Under the pieces are notes generated by a model, which was not told the origin of the DNA, did no database searches, and saw only the letters and a program-made list of their open reading frames with translations. From positions 310,001-374,000 of the forward strand of contig JASGKX010000003.1 in assembly GCA_049840475.1 (NCBI GenBank): a stretch of DNA of 64,000 bases. Reading direction: 5' to 3'. Shown here in pieces: positions 1-9,102 of this stretch. Within the stretch, counting starts at the first letter, position 1; every line of letters begins with the position of its first letter. Source of the stretch: JBGVSA01 sp049840475 (GTDB lineage Bacteria > Pseudomonadota > Gammaproteobacteria > Burkholderiales > Rhodocyclaceae). A program made the translations under genes and the position numbers.

Positions 1-131
1 CGGCCAAGCTGGGCTTTGAAGTCGCGCTGATCCCAACCGCCAATGCGCCCCGGCAGCCGATTCCTGGTATCGAGGTGCGGGCGGTCGATCGCATCGAACA
101 GGCGCTTGACGCGTTGCGCGAGTTTTCGTGA
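1..131 (+). CDS. radA: RadA DNA repair protein, C-terminal end (partial)
   Basis: The window begins inside this gene; the frame starts at base 3 and ends with TGA at 129-131. About 42 residues are visible, running from AKLGFEVALIPTANAP through PGIEVRAVDRIEQALDALRE. This matches the end of the Lon-protease-like domain of RadA/Sms, the branch-migration helicase used in recombination and repair. The family consensus has the same order: a KLGF block, ANAP, then a short helix of the form EALDAL. The RecA-like ATPase core and zinc finger lie outside the window. The stop overlaps an in-frame ATG of the next gene, suggesting co-transcription. Confidence 0.75.
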   Translation, partial: AKLGFEVALIPTANAPRQPIPGIEVRAVDRIEQALDALREFS

Positions 132-151
132 TGTCTGCCACGGAGGGTGCA

Positions 152-631
152 ATGGCCGCCAACCCACACATCGTGCGTCGCGAAGAGCAGGGCGGAGACA
201 CCGCCCGCACGCTGCATCATCCGCTCAACGCTTCCGCGGTGCGCCAATCGCATTCGCTGGGCGACGCCTGCGGCCTCACACGCGTCGGCGTGCATCACGT
301 CCGCGTGGCGCCGGGCGTCACGTTGACCGAAAAGCACACGCACCTGTACTGCGACGAGTTCATCTACGTACTCGAAGGCGAGGGCGTGGTGGTATTGGGC
401 GACGATAGCCATGCGGTGTCGGCCGGCGACTTCATCGGTCTGCCTGCGGGCGGCCCCGCGCACGCAATGCGCAACACTGGCAATACGGACCTCGTCTATC
501 TGGTCGGCGGAAACCGGCCCGACTACGATGTGTGCGATTACCCCGACCTGGGCAAGCGCCTGTATCTATCCGTCACGCCGCAGGCACGGCAGCGCGACGT
601 GGTGGCGCTCGACGACATTCAAACCCTTTAG
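152..631 (+). CDS. Cupin-domain protein
   Basis: 159 residues. The centre holds a single conserved beta-barrel cupin: a first motif around KHTHLYCDEFIYVLEGEG and a second around SAGDFIGLPAGGPAHAMRN, providing the usual His/Glu/His metal ligands. Such proteins bind sugars or small acids or act as isomerases or dioxygenases; the substrate cannot be told. The ATG at 152 is preferred because GGAGGG lies 5 bases upstream; an in-frame ATG at 131 overlaps the radA stop but has no clear ribosome site. It follows radA directly and lies 68 bases before tpiA. Confidence 0.8.
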   Translation: MAANPHIVRREEQGGDTARTLHHPLNASAVRQSHSLGDACGLTRVGVHHVRVAPGVTLTEKHTHLYCDEFIYVLEGEGVVVLGDDSHAVSAGDFIGLPAGGPAHAMRNTGNTDLVYLVGGNRPDYDVCDYPDLGKRLYLSVTPQARQRDVVALDDIQTL

Positions 632-699
632 CGGTGCGGCAAGATTCTTGCGCCGTGCGCCAAGACCTTTCTTGAAGACTCTTTACCTGGACACTCAAT

Positions 700-1470
700 A
701 TGCGAAAAAAATGGCTGGTCGGTAACTGGAAGATGCATGGCAACCTTGCCAGCAACCGCGCATTGATCGAGCAGGTACGTACCGAGCTGCCCGCGCTGAC
801 CGAAAGTGTCGAGATGGTCGTGTGTCCGGCATTCCCGTACATCCCGCAACTGGCTGAGCTGCTCAAGGGCAGCGGTATCCATCTGGGTGCGCAGAACGCC
901 TCCGACCATCTCAACGGGATGTACACCGGCGAGACCTCGCCGCTGATGCTGCAGGAGCTGGGCTGCGATACGGTCATCATCGGTCACTCCGAGCGCCGCT
1001 ATTACCAGCATGAAAATGACGGTCTCATGGGCCGCAAGTCGCTGGCGGCCATCGACGCCGGTCTGGTGCCCATCATCTGCGTGGGGGAGACGGCAGAAGA
1101 ACGCGACGCCGGCCGCACGCATGAAGTGCTGGCCCGCCAGTTGGACGCCGCCTTCGGCTACATCCGTACGGCGCACGACAAGATCATCCTGGCTTACGAG
1201 CCGCGTTGGGCCATCGGTACCGGCATCGCTGCCACGCCCGAGATCGTGCAGGAAGAACTCGCCTTCCTGCGCGCCCGCGTGGCGCAGCGCGATCAGGCAT
1301 TTGCCGACAACCTGCCGATTCTCTATGGCGGCAGCGTCAAGGCGAGCAACGCTTCGAGCCTGTTCAACATGCCGGACATCGACGGCGGCCTCATCGGCTC
1401 GGCTGCACTGGACGCCAGCGAATTCGTCGCCATCTACAAGGCGCTGGTCGCAAGTCACAAGGCAGGCTGA
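700..1470 (+). CDS. tpiA: Triosephosphate isomerase
   Basis: 256 residues, the normal length. Interconverts dihydroxyacetone phosphate and glyceraldehyde 3-phosphate in the cytosol. All catalytic positions are visible: Lys in GNWKMHGN near the N-terminus, the electrophilic His in IIGHSERR, and the base Glu at the start of mobile loop 6 in AYEPRWAIGTG, plus the phosphate-binding YGGSVK and GGLIGSA motifs. The stop TGA shares its last base with the ATG of dnaQ, so the two are probably translated in concert. In many Burkholderiales tpiA sits upstream of secG and nuo; that context is absent here, so this could be a relocated or second copy. Confidence 0.93.
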   Translation: MRKKWLVGNWKMHGNLASNRALIEQVRTELPALTESVEMVVCPAFPYIPQLAELLKGSGIHLGAQNASDHLNGMYTGETSPLMLQELGCDTVIIGHSERRYYQHENDGLMGRKSLAAIDAGLVPIICVGETAEERDAGRTHEVLARQLDAAFGYIRTAHDKIILAYEPRWAIGTGIAATPEIVQEELAFLRARVAQRDQAFADNLPILYGGSVKASNASSLFNMPDIDGGLIGSAALDASEFVAIYKALVASHKAG

Positions 1471-2183
1471 TGCGTCAGATCGTCCTCGATACCGAAACGA
1501 CGGGCCTGGACTGGCGCACGGGCGACCGCGTGGTGGAAATCGGCTGTGTCGAGCTGCTCAACCGCAAGCTCACCGGCAACAACTATCACGTGTATCTGAA
1601 CCCGCAGCGCGAGGTCGGCGACTCCGAACGCATCCACGGCCTGTCGGATGACTTTCTCTCTGACAAGCCACTGTTCGGGCACGTCTCGCGCGAGTTCGCC
1701 GACTACCTGGCCGATGCGCAGCTCATCATCCATAACGCTGCCTTTGACGTCGGCTTTCTGAACATGGAGTTCGATCGGCTGGGCCAACCCAAGATCGCCG
1801 ACATGTGTCATCCAGACGTGATCGACACGGTGCGCATGGCCAAGGAGATGTTCCCCGGCAAGAAGGCCTCGCTTGACGCGTTGTGCTCGCGCTACGAGAT
1901 CGACAACTCGCACCGTACGCTGCACGGCGCATTGCTCGATGCCGAGCTGCTGGCCGAAGTGTACCTGGCCATGACGCGTGGGCAGGAAAGCCTGACCATC
2001 GGCCTCGATGAAGACATGAACGAGTTGGGCGTGGCATCCTTCGCCGTTGCCGGCGAACGCCCCACGCTGGTGGTGCTGCGCGCGTCCGAAGAAGAACTCG
2101 CCGCGCACACGGGCTACCTCAACGATATCGACAAGGCAACCAAGGGCGGTTGTCTGTGGCTGCCGCACGAAGCGAGCGCCTGA
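1470..2183 (+). CDS. dnaQ: DNA polymerase III epsilon subunit, 3'-5' proofreading exonuclease
   Basis: 237 residues. A DEDDh exonuclease of the DnaQ family: ExoI motif VLDTETTGLD at residues 4-13, ExoII in HNAAFDVGFLNMEF, ExoIII in HGALLDAELLAEVY with the catalytic His. In the replisome it removes misincorporated bases and binds alpha (DnaE) through its C-terminal segment. The start ATG overlaps the tpiA stop. parE follows 14 bases downstream. Start choice is supported by the conserved MRQIVLDTETTG opening of the family. Confidence 0.93.
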   Translation: MRQIVLDTETTGLDWRTGDRVVEIGCVELLNRKLTGNNYHVYLNPQREVGDSERIHGLSDDFLSDKPLFGHVSREFADYLADAQLIIHNAAFDVGFLNMEFDRLGQPKIADMCHPDVIDTVRMAKEMFPGKKASLDALCSRYEIDNSHRTLHGALLDAELLAEVYLAMTRGQESLTIGLDEDMNELGVASFAVAGERPTLVVLRASEEELAAHTGYLNDIDKATKGGCLWLPHEASA

Positions 2184-2197
2184 ATCTCACGATCGAC

Positions 2198-4165
2198 ATG
2201 ACACAGAAGCAATACGACGAATCTTCGTTCCGCGTTCTCAAGGGACTGGAACCCGTGCGAGAGCGTCCGGGTATGTACACGCGGACCGATTCGCCTACGC
2301 ACATCATCCAGGAAGTCATCGACAACGCCGCCGACGAAGCGTTGGCCGGCTTTGCCAAGAACATCCACGTCGCACTCATGCGCGACGGTTCGGTGGCAGT
2401 CACCGACGACGGTCGCGGCATTCCCGTTGGACTGCACCCGCAAGAAGGCCTGCCGGTGGTGGTGCTGGCCTATACGGTGCTGCACGCTGGCGGCAAGTTT
2501 GACAAGAAGAGTGGCAACTCTGCGTACGCCTTTTCTGGCGGTCTGCACGGTGTCGGCGTGGCGGTGACCACCGCGTTGTCGACCCGCGTTGAAGTCGAAG
2601 TGCGTCGCGACGGCAAGATTCACCAGATTGTCTTCGCCGACGGCGGCCGCAACATCGGCGAGCTGCAGGACATCGGCAGTGCGGGCAAGCAGACCGGGAC
2701 GCGAGTCCGCGTGTGGCCGGACGGCCGCTACTTCGATTCGCCGAAGATTCCGCAGGCCGAGATCGAGCGTCTTTTGCGTTCCAAGGCCGTGCTGCTGCCG
2801 GGCGTGAAGGTCATGCTCGACATTGAACAAGCCGACGGGAGTTTTGCGCGTCAGGAATGGCGTTACACCGAAGGCCTGGCGGGCTACCTGCGCGAGATGG
2901 TTGCTGGCGCGGAAGCCGTCGCTCCCCTGTTTACGGGGGAAGCCTACGCCGGCGCGGACGACGATTTCGCGCAGGGCGAAGGTGCCGCCTGGAGCTTCGG
3001 CTGGTTCGATGGCACGCAGCTCAACGAAAGCTACGTGAACCTGATTCCGACGGTGGCGGGCGGCACGCACGAATCCGGCCTGCGCGGTGGCGTGTTCGAG
3101 GCCGTCAAGAGCTTCATCGAACACCACAGCCTGTTGCCCAAGGGTGTGAAGATCCAGCAGGACGATGTGTGCGGCAAGATGAGCTTTGTGCTCTCCGCGC
3201 GCATCCTCGACCCGCAATTCCAGGGGCAGGTAAAGGAAAAACTCAACTCGCGCGAAGCGGTCAAGCTGGTGTCTAGCATGGTGCTGCATCCGTTCGAAGC
3301 CTGGCTTAACCAGAACGTCGAATACGGTCGAGCCATTGCCGAGCTGGCCATCAAGCAAGCGCAGTCGCGCCTGAAAAACGCGCAGAAGGTCGAAAAACGC
3401 AAGAGCAGCGGCGTGGCCGTGCTGCCGGGCAAGCTATCCGATTGCGAGAGCGAAGACATCGCCGACAACGAGCTGTACCTCGTCGAAGGCGATTCGGCCG
3501 GCGGCTCCGCCAAGCTCGCCCGCGACCGCGAAACGCAGGCGATCCTGCCGCTACGCGGCAAGGTGCTCAACGCGTGGGAGGTCGATCCCAACCGCTTGTT
3601 CGCCAACGCCGAAATCCATGACATCTCGGTTGCGATCGGCGTCGATCCTCATGCGCTCGACGCACCGGATGGCGTTCTGTCGGGCCTGCGCTACGGCAAG
3701 ATCATCATCATGGCCGACGCCGACGTGGACGGCTCGCACATTCAAACGCTGCTGCTGACCTTGTTCTTGCGTCACTTCCCGCGCGTGGTCGAAGCGGGCC
3801 ACGTGTTCATCGCCATGCCGCCGTTGTATCGCATCGACGTCCCCGCGCAAGGCAAGAAACGCCCTGCACGCCGCTTCTACGCGCTGGACGACAACGAACT
3901 CAACGCCATCCGCGATCGCTTGGTCAAGGAAGGCTTCCGCGTCGAGCAACTGGAAATCGGCCGTTTCAAGGGGCTGGGCGAAATGCGCTCCGATCAGCTC
4001 AAAGAAACCGCCATGGACCACGCCACGCGTCGTGTACTGCCGGTGACGCTGGAAGACGTCTCCTCTGCGCGGACGCTGTTCGACCTGCTCATGGGCAAGG
4101 GCGAAGCCTCGGGTCGCCGCGCCTGGATGGAAGCCAAGGGCAATCTGGTCGAAGCGGATTTGTGA
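2198..4165 (+). CDS. parE: DNA topoisomerase IV subunit B (ATPase)
   Basis: 655 residues from the ATG at 2198 (MTQKQYDESSFRVLKGLEP); an in-frame ATG at 2150 lies inside dnaQ and is less likely. GHKL ATPase domain first: RERPGMYT, then the N box with EVIDNAADEAL and the G motifs DDGRGIPVG and GGLHGVGV. TOPRIM domain follows with LVEGDSAGGSA (catalytic Glu) and IIMADADVDGSHI (Mg-binding DxD), then the QLKETAMD end typical of ParE. It partners ParC (15501-17903) to decatenate sister chromosomes. The length and the absence of the 170-residue insert found in GyrB of many proteobacteria favour ParE over GyrB. Confidence 0.94.
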   Translation: MTQKQYDESSFRVLKGLEPVRERPGMYTRTDSPTHIIQEVIDNAADEALAGFAKNIHVALMRDGSVAVTDDGRGIPVGLHPQEGLPVVVLAYTVLHAGGKFDKKSGNSAYAFSGGLHGVGVAVTTALSTRVEVEVRRDGKIHQIVFADGGRNIGELQDIGSAGKQTGTRVRVWPDGRYFDSPKIPQAEIERLLRSKAVLLPGVKVMLDIEQADGSFARQEWRYTEGLAGYLREMVAGAEAVAPLFTGEAYAGADDDFAQGEGAAWSFGWFDGTQLNESYVNLIPTVAGGTHESGLRGGVFEAVKSFIEHHSLLPKGVKIQQDDVCGKMSFVLSARILDPQFQGQVKEKLNSREAVKLVSSMVLHPFEAWLNQNVEYGRAIAELAIKQAQSRLKNAQKVEKRKSSGVAVLPGKLSDCESEDIADNELYLVEGDSAGGSAKLARDRETQAILPLRGKVLNAWEVDPNRLFANAEIHDISVAIGVDPHALDAPDGVLSGLRYGKIIIMADADVDGSHIQTLLLTLFLRHFPRVVEAGHVFIAMPPLYRIDVPAQGKKRPARRFYALDDNELNAIRDRLVKEGFRVEQLEIGRFKGLGEMRSDQLKETAMDHATRRVLPVTLEDVSSARTLFDLLMGKGEASGRRAWMEAKGNLVEADL

Positions 4166-4190
4166 TCTGAACGATCAAGGCTCAAAAACA

Positions 4191-4225
4191 AGCCCTCGAC
4201 GCTTTGCGCCGAGGGCTTTGTTCAT
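4191..4225 (+). terminator. Rho-independent terminator after parE
   Basis: A perfect 8-bp stem (AGCCCTCG at 4191-4198 and CGAGGGCT at 4210-4217) with an 11-base loop is followed by a T-rich tract. It starts 25 bases after the parE stop and closes the tpiA-dnaQ-parE unit before the toxin-antitoxin promoter. Confidence 0.8.
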
Positions 4226-4263
4226 TTGTGCACGTCGACTGGAGTGTCTGGCTGATGTGACGT

Positions 4264-4320
4264 TGAAATGATTGCATTGATTGCATTGATTGCACTGATG
4301 CCTATAATGCAATCATTTCA
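4264..4320 (+). promoter_or_regulatory. Promoter and palindromic operator of the toxin-antitoxin operon
   Basis: Two perfect 15-bp inverted arms (4264-4278 and 4306-4320) flank three direct repeats of the type ATTGATTGC. A consensus -10 box TATAAT sits at 4303-4308, inside the right arm, with a weak -35 TTGCAT at 4281-4286 (16-bp spacing). RHH antitoxins of the FitA/VapB family, alone or bound to toxin, repress their own operon by binding such paired arms, so occupancy would directly cover the -10. The antitoxin ATG follows at 4332. Confidence 0.75.
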
Positions 4321-4331
4321 GGGGAACTATC

Positions 4332-4541
4332 ATGGCAACCAATCTGGTCGTTAGAAACGTTGACGAGGATTTGACGCTTGCGCTTAAACAGCGTGCTGCC
4401 GCTCATGGCCGAAGTGCAGAAGCGGAGCATCGAGAAATCCTGAAAGCGGCACTGCAAAAGCCCCCTCGTCGCTCTTTTGCCGACGTCCTGGCCAGTATGC
4501 CCAACGTTGGCGAGGATGCCGATTTTGCGCGGGCGAGGTGA
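4332..4541 (+). CDS. FitA/VapB-type ribbon-helix-helix antitoxin
   Basis: 69 residues. The N-terminus (NLVVRNVDEDLTLALKQRAA, then HGRSAEAEHREIL) matches the RHH DNA-binding fold of FitA-like antitoxins: a beta strand, two helices and the conserved RSAEAEHREIL block. The C-terminal tail (about residues 45-69) would wrap and block the PIN toxin encoded next. It ends with TGA at 4539-4541, three bases before the toxin start, a standard antitoxin-first order. Autoregulation through the operator at 4264-4320 is likely. Confidence 0.85.
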   Translation: MATNLVVRNVDEDLTLALKQRAAAHGRSAEAEHREILKAALQKPPRRSFADVLASMPNVGEDADFARAR

Positions 4542-4544
4542 GTT

Positions 4545-4958
4545 TTGTTCCTGATCGACACGAACGTCATCAGCGAGATTCGCAAAGGAAAAAATGCGCA
4601 TCGCGGCGTGCTTGGATTCTTCAAAAGAAACGCCGATGAAGAGCGTATGTACCTTACTGTTCAAACGATCGGAGAACTGCGGCAGGGCGTTGAGAGAGTT
4701 AGGGATCGGGGCGATACGGTGCAAGCGCAACAACTGGAGCGGTGGCTGGACTCGGTGCTTCAAGACTACTCCGACAGGATTCTCGATTTTGACGCTGAGT
4801 CGGCACAAGTCTGGGGGCGGCTGATGTCGCCGAACAATCAACATCCCATTGATAAGCAGATTGCGGCCATCGCGCTGATCCACGATCTGACTGTCGTCAC
4901 GCGCAATGTGGCCGATTTTGATCAGACCGGTGTGCGGATCATTGACCCCTTCGCCTGA
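4545..4958 (+). CDS. FitB/VapC-type PIN-domain toxin ribonuclease
   Basis: 137 residues from a TTG codon at 4545, chosen because the PIN family begins with FLIDTNVISEIRKG. The acidic cluster of a Mg-dependent RNase is visible: Asp in LIDTNVISE, a mid-protein Glu (TIGELRQGVE), Asp in PIDKQIAAIA, and the final pair in TRNVADFDQTG. VapC/FitB toxins cut tRNA, rRNA or mRNA when the antitoxin is lost. The TTG start three bases after the antitoxin stop suggests translational coupling that keeps toxin below antitoxin. Confidence 0.85.
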   Translation: MFLIDTNVISEIRKGKNAHRGVLGFFKRNADEERMYLTVQTIGELRQGVERVRDRGDTVQAQQLERWLDSVLQDYSDRILDFDAESAQVWGRLMSPNNQHPIDKQIAAIALIHDLTVVTRNVADFDQTGVRIIDPFA

Positions 4959-5080
4959 CGGTCGGTGTGGCGAGATATGGCAGTGAGGCTCGAAACGGGC
5001 CAATTCGCACGTTGCGCCATTGCCGCTCGCCGCAACGGCGGGCAGCAATGGCGATGCCTGAATCGACAGGGAAGTACGAC

Positions 5081-6146
5081 TTACTCGTCTGTCGCGTACC
5101 AGTGCGGTTGCCGGAATACCACCTGACAGTTTTCACCTTCGCGCGGCCCCGGTGAATTGCGAGTCTTTTGCACGCGCAAGGCGTGCTCGCCGCACTCAAC
5201 GAGATAGTCCGTCGTCTCGCCCAGGTACGAGCGGCGCGCGATCTTGCCGGGCAGACCGCCTTCACTGACGAAATCGATCTCCGACGGGCGCGACGCCAAC
5301 GTCGCCCGCGTGGCGCCGAGCAGCCTGTCGGGCAACGGTGTTGCGACCGCGCTGGGCGGAATGGCAATGCCGCCGAGCGAGAAACCGCTCGCGCCAATGT
5401 CGATGTCGATGAAGTTCGACAGCCCGATGAAGCTGAACACGAATTTGTTGGCCGGTCGCGTGTAGAACCTCCAGTGGCGTCCCCACCTGCTGCACGACGC
5501 CGAGCTTCATCACCATGATGCGGTCGGACAATGCCATGGCTTCCGACTGATCGTGCGTGACATACAGGATCGAGAATCCGTAATGCCGTTGCAGATCCTT
5601 GATCTCGAAGCGCATCTCTTCGCGCAGGTGCGGGTCAAGGCTGGATAGCGGCTCGTCGAGCAGCATCACATCGGGCTGGATGGCCAGTGCGCGCGCCAGC
5701 GCCACGCGCTGCTTGCCGCCGCCCGAAAGATCGCTTGGGCTGTCGGCCGCCACGTCGAGCAAATTGGTGTGGCGGAGCGCATCGCGCGTGCGGTTTTCGA
5801 TCTCGGCGGCCGGCAACTTGCGCAGCCGCAGCGGGAACGCCACGTTCTCGTACACAGACAAGTGCGGCCACACGGCGAAAGCCTGAAACACCATGCCGAA
5901 GTCACGGTTTTCCGGTGGTGTGTAGTGGTTCGTGCGGCGTGACGACAATAGCCGTTCACCGACGTGGATCTCACCGTCGTCGAGGTCTTCGAAGCCGGCC
6001 ACCATGCGCAGCGTGGTGGTCTTGCCGCAGCCCGAAGGGCCCAGCATCGAGAAGCACTCGCCCTTGGCGATTTCCAGATTGAGGTTGTCGACGGCGGTGA
6101 CATTGCCGAAGCGCTTGGTCACATTGACAAGGCGGATATATGACAT
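5081..6146 (-). pseudogene. ABC transporter ATP-binding protein (Fe3+/phosphonate type), frameshifted
   Basis: Starts at 6146 (MSYIRLVNVTKRFG). Walker A GPSGCGKTTT, a Q-loop in MVFQAFAVWPH, signature LSGGGKQRVALARAL, Walker B VMLLDEPLSSLD and the switch His in VTHDQSEAMAL are intact. Near 5460-5470 the frame must move by one base to join the C-terminal TOBE-like domain, which then reads from FSFIGLSNFIDIDI to the stop at 5081; removing one base restores a 354-residue protein of normal length. In the annotated frame the protein would end with about 85 wrong residues. The nucleotide-binding domain may still work. It lies 11 bases after the permease and is the second ATPase of this importer. Sequencing error is a real alternative. 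Confidence 0.8.
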
Positions 6147-6157
6147 GGTGGCTCTCC

Positions 6158-7861
6158 TTATTTCGCCTTCGCCTTGTTGGCAAACCGATCGATGAAGGTC
6201 TGGCCCAGCACGATGATGATCAGCGCGATGCCGGCCAGCGCTGCGGAATAGACGGTCTCGCCGTCTTCGCTCAAGGTGTAGATCGCCACGCCGATGGTGC
6301 GGGTGCTTGGCCCGTACAACATGACCGAAACGGTCAGCTCGCGCAGCGCCGGCAGGAAGATCAGGAAGAACGCAGCCAGCATCCCCGGGCGCACCAGGGG
6401 AATGACAATGTCCTTGAGTGCCTGCCACATCGACGCACCGCATGCGCGGGCGGCTTCGACGAGCGAGTCATGAACCTGTTCCAGCGCGGCCGAGTTGGCT
6501 TTGAGCGAGAAAGCCATGTAGCGCGCCACGTAGGCCACCAGAATGATGCCCACCGTGTTGTACAGGTTGATGCCGAACTTGCCGCTCCACGCCAGGATCA
6601 CGCCCAGCGCAATGACCGAACCCGGCACCGAGAAGGGCAGCATGCCAAGAAACTCCAGGACGCCCTTGCCACGCACCTTCATCTTGACGATGACGTACGA
6701 GATCATCACGCCGGCAAACATCGCGATGGCGGCCGAAGCCAGACCAAGTGACACGCTGTTCCAGATTGCGTCGCGCGTGAGCTGCCAGTCGAACAGAATG
6801 AAGCTGTAGTTATGCAGCGTGAGGTTCTCCCACGTGAATGGCAGGCCATAAGTCTTGAGGCCGCCAACGAGGAAGATCGTCGCCGTGGGCAGCACAATCG
6901 TGATGGCGATGTAGACGATGCAGAGGATGAACATCGGCATGCGCAGTTTGCGCAGCTTGATCTCCAGCGGCCGGAAGCTCTTGCCGCCGATGATCTGGTA
7001 CTTGCCCTTGTCCAGCACGCGGCGTTGCAGCCAGATGATCAGCGCGGCGGTCACCACCAGTACCGATGCCAACACCGTCCCGGTGCGGATCGACTCAAAG
7101 CTGCCAGCGCTCTGGTGGATGCGTTCGTAGATCAGTGTGGGGATGTTGTAGATGCCGTTCTCGATACCCAGCACGGCCACCGTGCCGAAGTGCGCCATCG
7201 AATACAGCATGATCAGCAGCGCGCCCGAGATCACGCTAGGCAGCACCAGCGGGATAGTGATCTTGCGTGTGATGGTGAAGAGACCTGCGCCAGAGATGCG
7301 GGCAGATTCCTCCAGCGTCGGGTCCATGCGTTCGAGCGCGCCGGACACCTGGATGAACACGAACGGGAACAGATACATCGACTCGATGATCATGATGCCG
7401 GCGTACGTGTAGCAGTTGAACACCGGGCCGTCCGTAAGACCTGAATCCATCAGCAGACGGTTGATGTAACCCGCGCGCGGCGAGAGCAACATCTTCCACG
7501 CCAGTGCGCCGATGAACGAAGGCAGCATGAACGGGATCAGGAACATCCCTTTCATGAGCCGTTTGTACGGCAGGTCGGTGCGCGTGACCAGCCAGGCGAA
7601 GAACGTGCCCAGGGTCGTGGATATCAAGGTGACACCAGTGGCGATGAACAATGAGTTGCCCAGTGCCATGTAGGTGTCGCGTTCGGAGAGCACGCGCACA
7701 AAGTCGGCGGCGTTGAATTTGCCGTCCACCCACAGCGCGTTGAAGAAAATCAGGACGACAGGGACCACCACCACCACGACAAGCACGGCGATGGCGATTG
7801 TCAGGATGACCTCGGCGGTACCGAAGCCGCGAGAACGATTGAGTGAGTGCTTCATCTTCAT
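6158..7861 (-). CDS. ABC transporter permease, double-length (FbpB/2-aminoethylphosphonate type)
   Basis: 567 residues with about 12 hydrophobic segments. Two copies of the binding-protein-dependent permease module are fused; each carries an EAA-type loop that docks an ATPase: EESARISGAGLFTITRKI in the first half and EAARACGASMWQALKDI in the second. Fused permeases of this type import ferric iron, putrescine-like compounds or phosphonates with one periplasmic binding protein. The ATG at 7861 overlaps the ribosome site closely; an in-frame ATG at 7855 has better spacing to GAGG. Genes for the two ATPases flank it, four and eleven bases away. Confidence 0.85.
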   Translation of the reverse strand: MKMKHSLNRSRGFGTAEVILTIAIAVLVVVVVVPVVLIFFNALWVDGKFNAADFVRVLSERDTYMALGNSLFIATGVTLISTTLGTFFAWLVTRTDLPYKRLMKGMFLIPFMLPSFIGALAWKMLLSPRAGYINRLLMDSGLTDGPVFNCYTYAGIMIIESMYLFPFVFIQVSGALERMDPTLEESARISGAGLFTITRKITIPLVLPSVISGALLIMLYSMAHFGTVAVLGIENGIYNIPTLIYERIHQSAGSFESIRTGTVLASVLVVTAALIIWLQRRVLDKGKYQIIGGKSFRPLEIKLRKLRMPMFILCIVYIAITIVLPTATIFLVGGLKTYGLPFTWENLTLHNYSFILFDWQLTRDAIWNSVSLGLASAAIAMFAGVMISYVIVKMKVRGKGVLEFLGMLPFSVPGSVIALGVILAWSGKFGINLYNTVGIILVAYVARYMAFSLKANSAALEQVHDSLVEAARACGASMWQALKDIVIPLVRPGMLAAFFLIFLPALRELTVSVMLYGPSTRTIGVAIYTLSEDGETVYSAALAGIALIIIVLGQTFIDRFANKAKAK

Positions 7862-7865
7862 TTCC

Positions 7866-8936
7866 TCAGGCGTCGAACCAATGGGCGGATCTCAGGGCGA
7901 CCCTGCAGGACTCGCCGTCCTGAAACAGCAGATCGCGCCCCAGCGCTTCGTGGGTTTCGATCTGCGTGCGCAGGCTCTGGCCATCGATCTCGATCAGGTA
8001 GTCGGTCATCGCGCCCAGGAAGCTCGCGCGGCGCACGACGCCAGGAATGCCCTCGCCACCACGCGACAGCATCACGTCCGAAGGGCGAAAGCCCATCCGC
8101 ACCGGGCCCGCCTTGCGGTTATCGGGGATTGCCAGCCGGGCATGCGGAATGGCGTAATCGCCGACATTGATGCCATGTGCATCGATGCTGGCGTTCAGGA
8201 AGTTGGTCATGCCAAGAAAGCGGAAGATGTACTCATCGACAGGGCGTTCGAAGACTTCCTCAGGCGTGCCGACCTGCCGGATGACGCCGTCTTTGTCCAT
8301 GATGCCGATGCGGTCGGAGAGCGCGAGCGCGATCTCCTGATCGTGCGTGACGTACAGGATCGTGATGCCCAGACGCCGTTGCAGCGACTTGATCTCGAAG
8401 CGCATTTCTTCGCGCAGATTGGCGTCGAGGTTGTTGAGCGGTTCGTCCAGCAACATCAGCGAGGGCTTGGCGACGAGCGCACGCGCCAGCGCAACGCGCT
8501 GTTGCTGTCCGCCCGACAGTTGGGAGGGCAGTCGCTCCTCCAGACCGCCCAGGTTGACCTGCCGGATGCTGTCGGTGACGCGCTCGCGCAATTCCTGCTG
8601 TGGGGCCTTGGCGATCTTCAACGGGTAGGCCACGTTGTTGAATACCGTCATGTGCGGCCACACGGCGTAGTCCTGAAAGACCACCCCAAGGTCGCGTTGA
8701 TCAGGCGGCACGCTGATGCGCTGGGTAGCGTTGGAGACCTCTTTGCCGCCGATGCGGATCGAGCCGGAATCGGGGTTCTCGAAACCCGCGATCAACCGTA
8801 GCAGTACGGTCTTGCCGCAGCCCGACGGGCCGAGCAACGTGAAGCACTCACCGTGCTGAACCGTCAGATCGAGGTCTTGTAGTACGGAGTTTCCGGCGTA
8901 AGCCTTGCTCACGCCCTGGAGTGTGATATCAGCCAT
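7866..8936 (-). CDS. ABC transporter ATP-binding protein
   Basis: 356 residues from MADITLQGVSKAYAG. Walker A GPSGCGKTVLL, Q-loop VVFQDYAVWPH, signature LSGGQQQRVALARALV, Walker B LMLLDEPLNNLD, switch His in VTHDQEIALAL. The last 110 residues form a TOBE-like domain (FLGMTNFLNASI onwards). It is the intact member of two related ATPases in the operon, sharing the same layout as the frameshifted one at 5081-6146; a fused two-module permease could use one of each as a heterodimer or this one alone as a homodimer. Confidence 0.9.
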   Translation of the reverse strand: MADITLQGVSKAYAGNSVLQDLDLTVQHGECFTLLGPSGCGKTVLLRLIAGFENPDSGSIRIGGKEVSNATQRISVPPDQRDLGVVFQDYAVWPHMTVFNNVAYPLKIAKAPQQELRERVTDSIRQVNLGGLEERLPSQLSGGQQQRVALARALVAKPSLMLLDEPLNNLDANLREEMRFEIKSLQRRLGITILYVTHDQEIALALSDRIGIMDKDGVIRQVGTPEEVFERPVDEYIFRFLGMTNFLNASIDAHGINVGDYAIPHARLAIPDNRKAGPVRMGFRPSDVMLSRGGEGIPGVVRRASFLGAMTDYLIEIDGQSLRTQIETHEALGRDLLFQDGESCRVALRSAHWFDA

Positions 8937-8957
8937 GTTCAAGCACCATGGTGGGCG

Positions 8958-8977
8958 GCGCGGCATTGCTGCCGCGC
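8958..8977 (-). other. Intergenic hairpin between binding-protein and ATPase genes
   Basis: A perfect 8-bp stem (GCGCGGCA / TGCCGCGC) with a 4-base loop lies in the 166-base gap between the binding-protein stop (9103) and the ATPase start (8936). It lacks a T tract, so it is not a classical terminator. Hairpins here commonly stabilise the upstream mRNA or reduce read-through, giving excess binding protein over membrane components; that role is inferred. Confidence 0.5.
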
Positions 8978-9102
8978 TCAGAACCTGGAGCGCGATGAAG
9001 CGTCACCAGCGTTGGCCCTTGAAGGGGCGGGCTTGTGTTTCAGGTTCTTGTGGAAGGGCACCCGTCGGACGCGCAAGCGCCGGGCGGGTGCGGCGGGCGT
9101 CG

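Noticed and set aside
628..1458. Long minus-strand frame opposite tpiA
   Set aside because: It lies wholly opposite a gene with complete catalytic motifs, has no ribosome site or family similarity, and reflects GC3 bias.
2114..3358. 414-codon minus-strand frame opposite parE
   Set aside because: Shadow of parE; residues are rich in His, Arg and Val as expected from antisense of a GC-biased gene.
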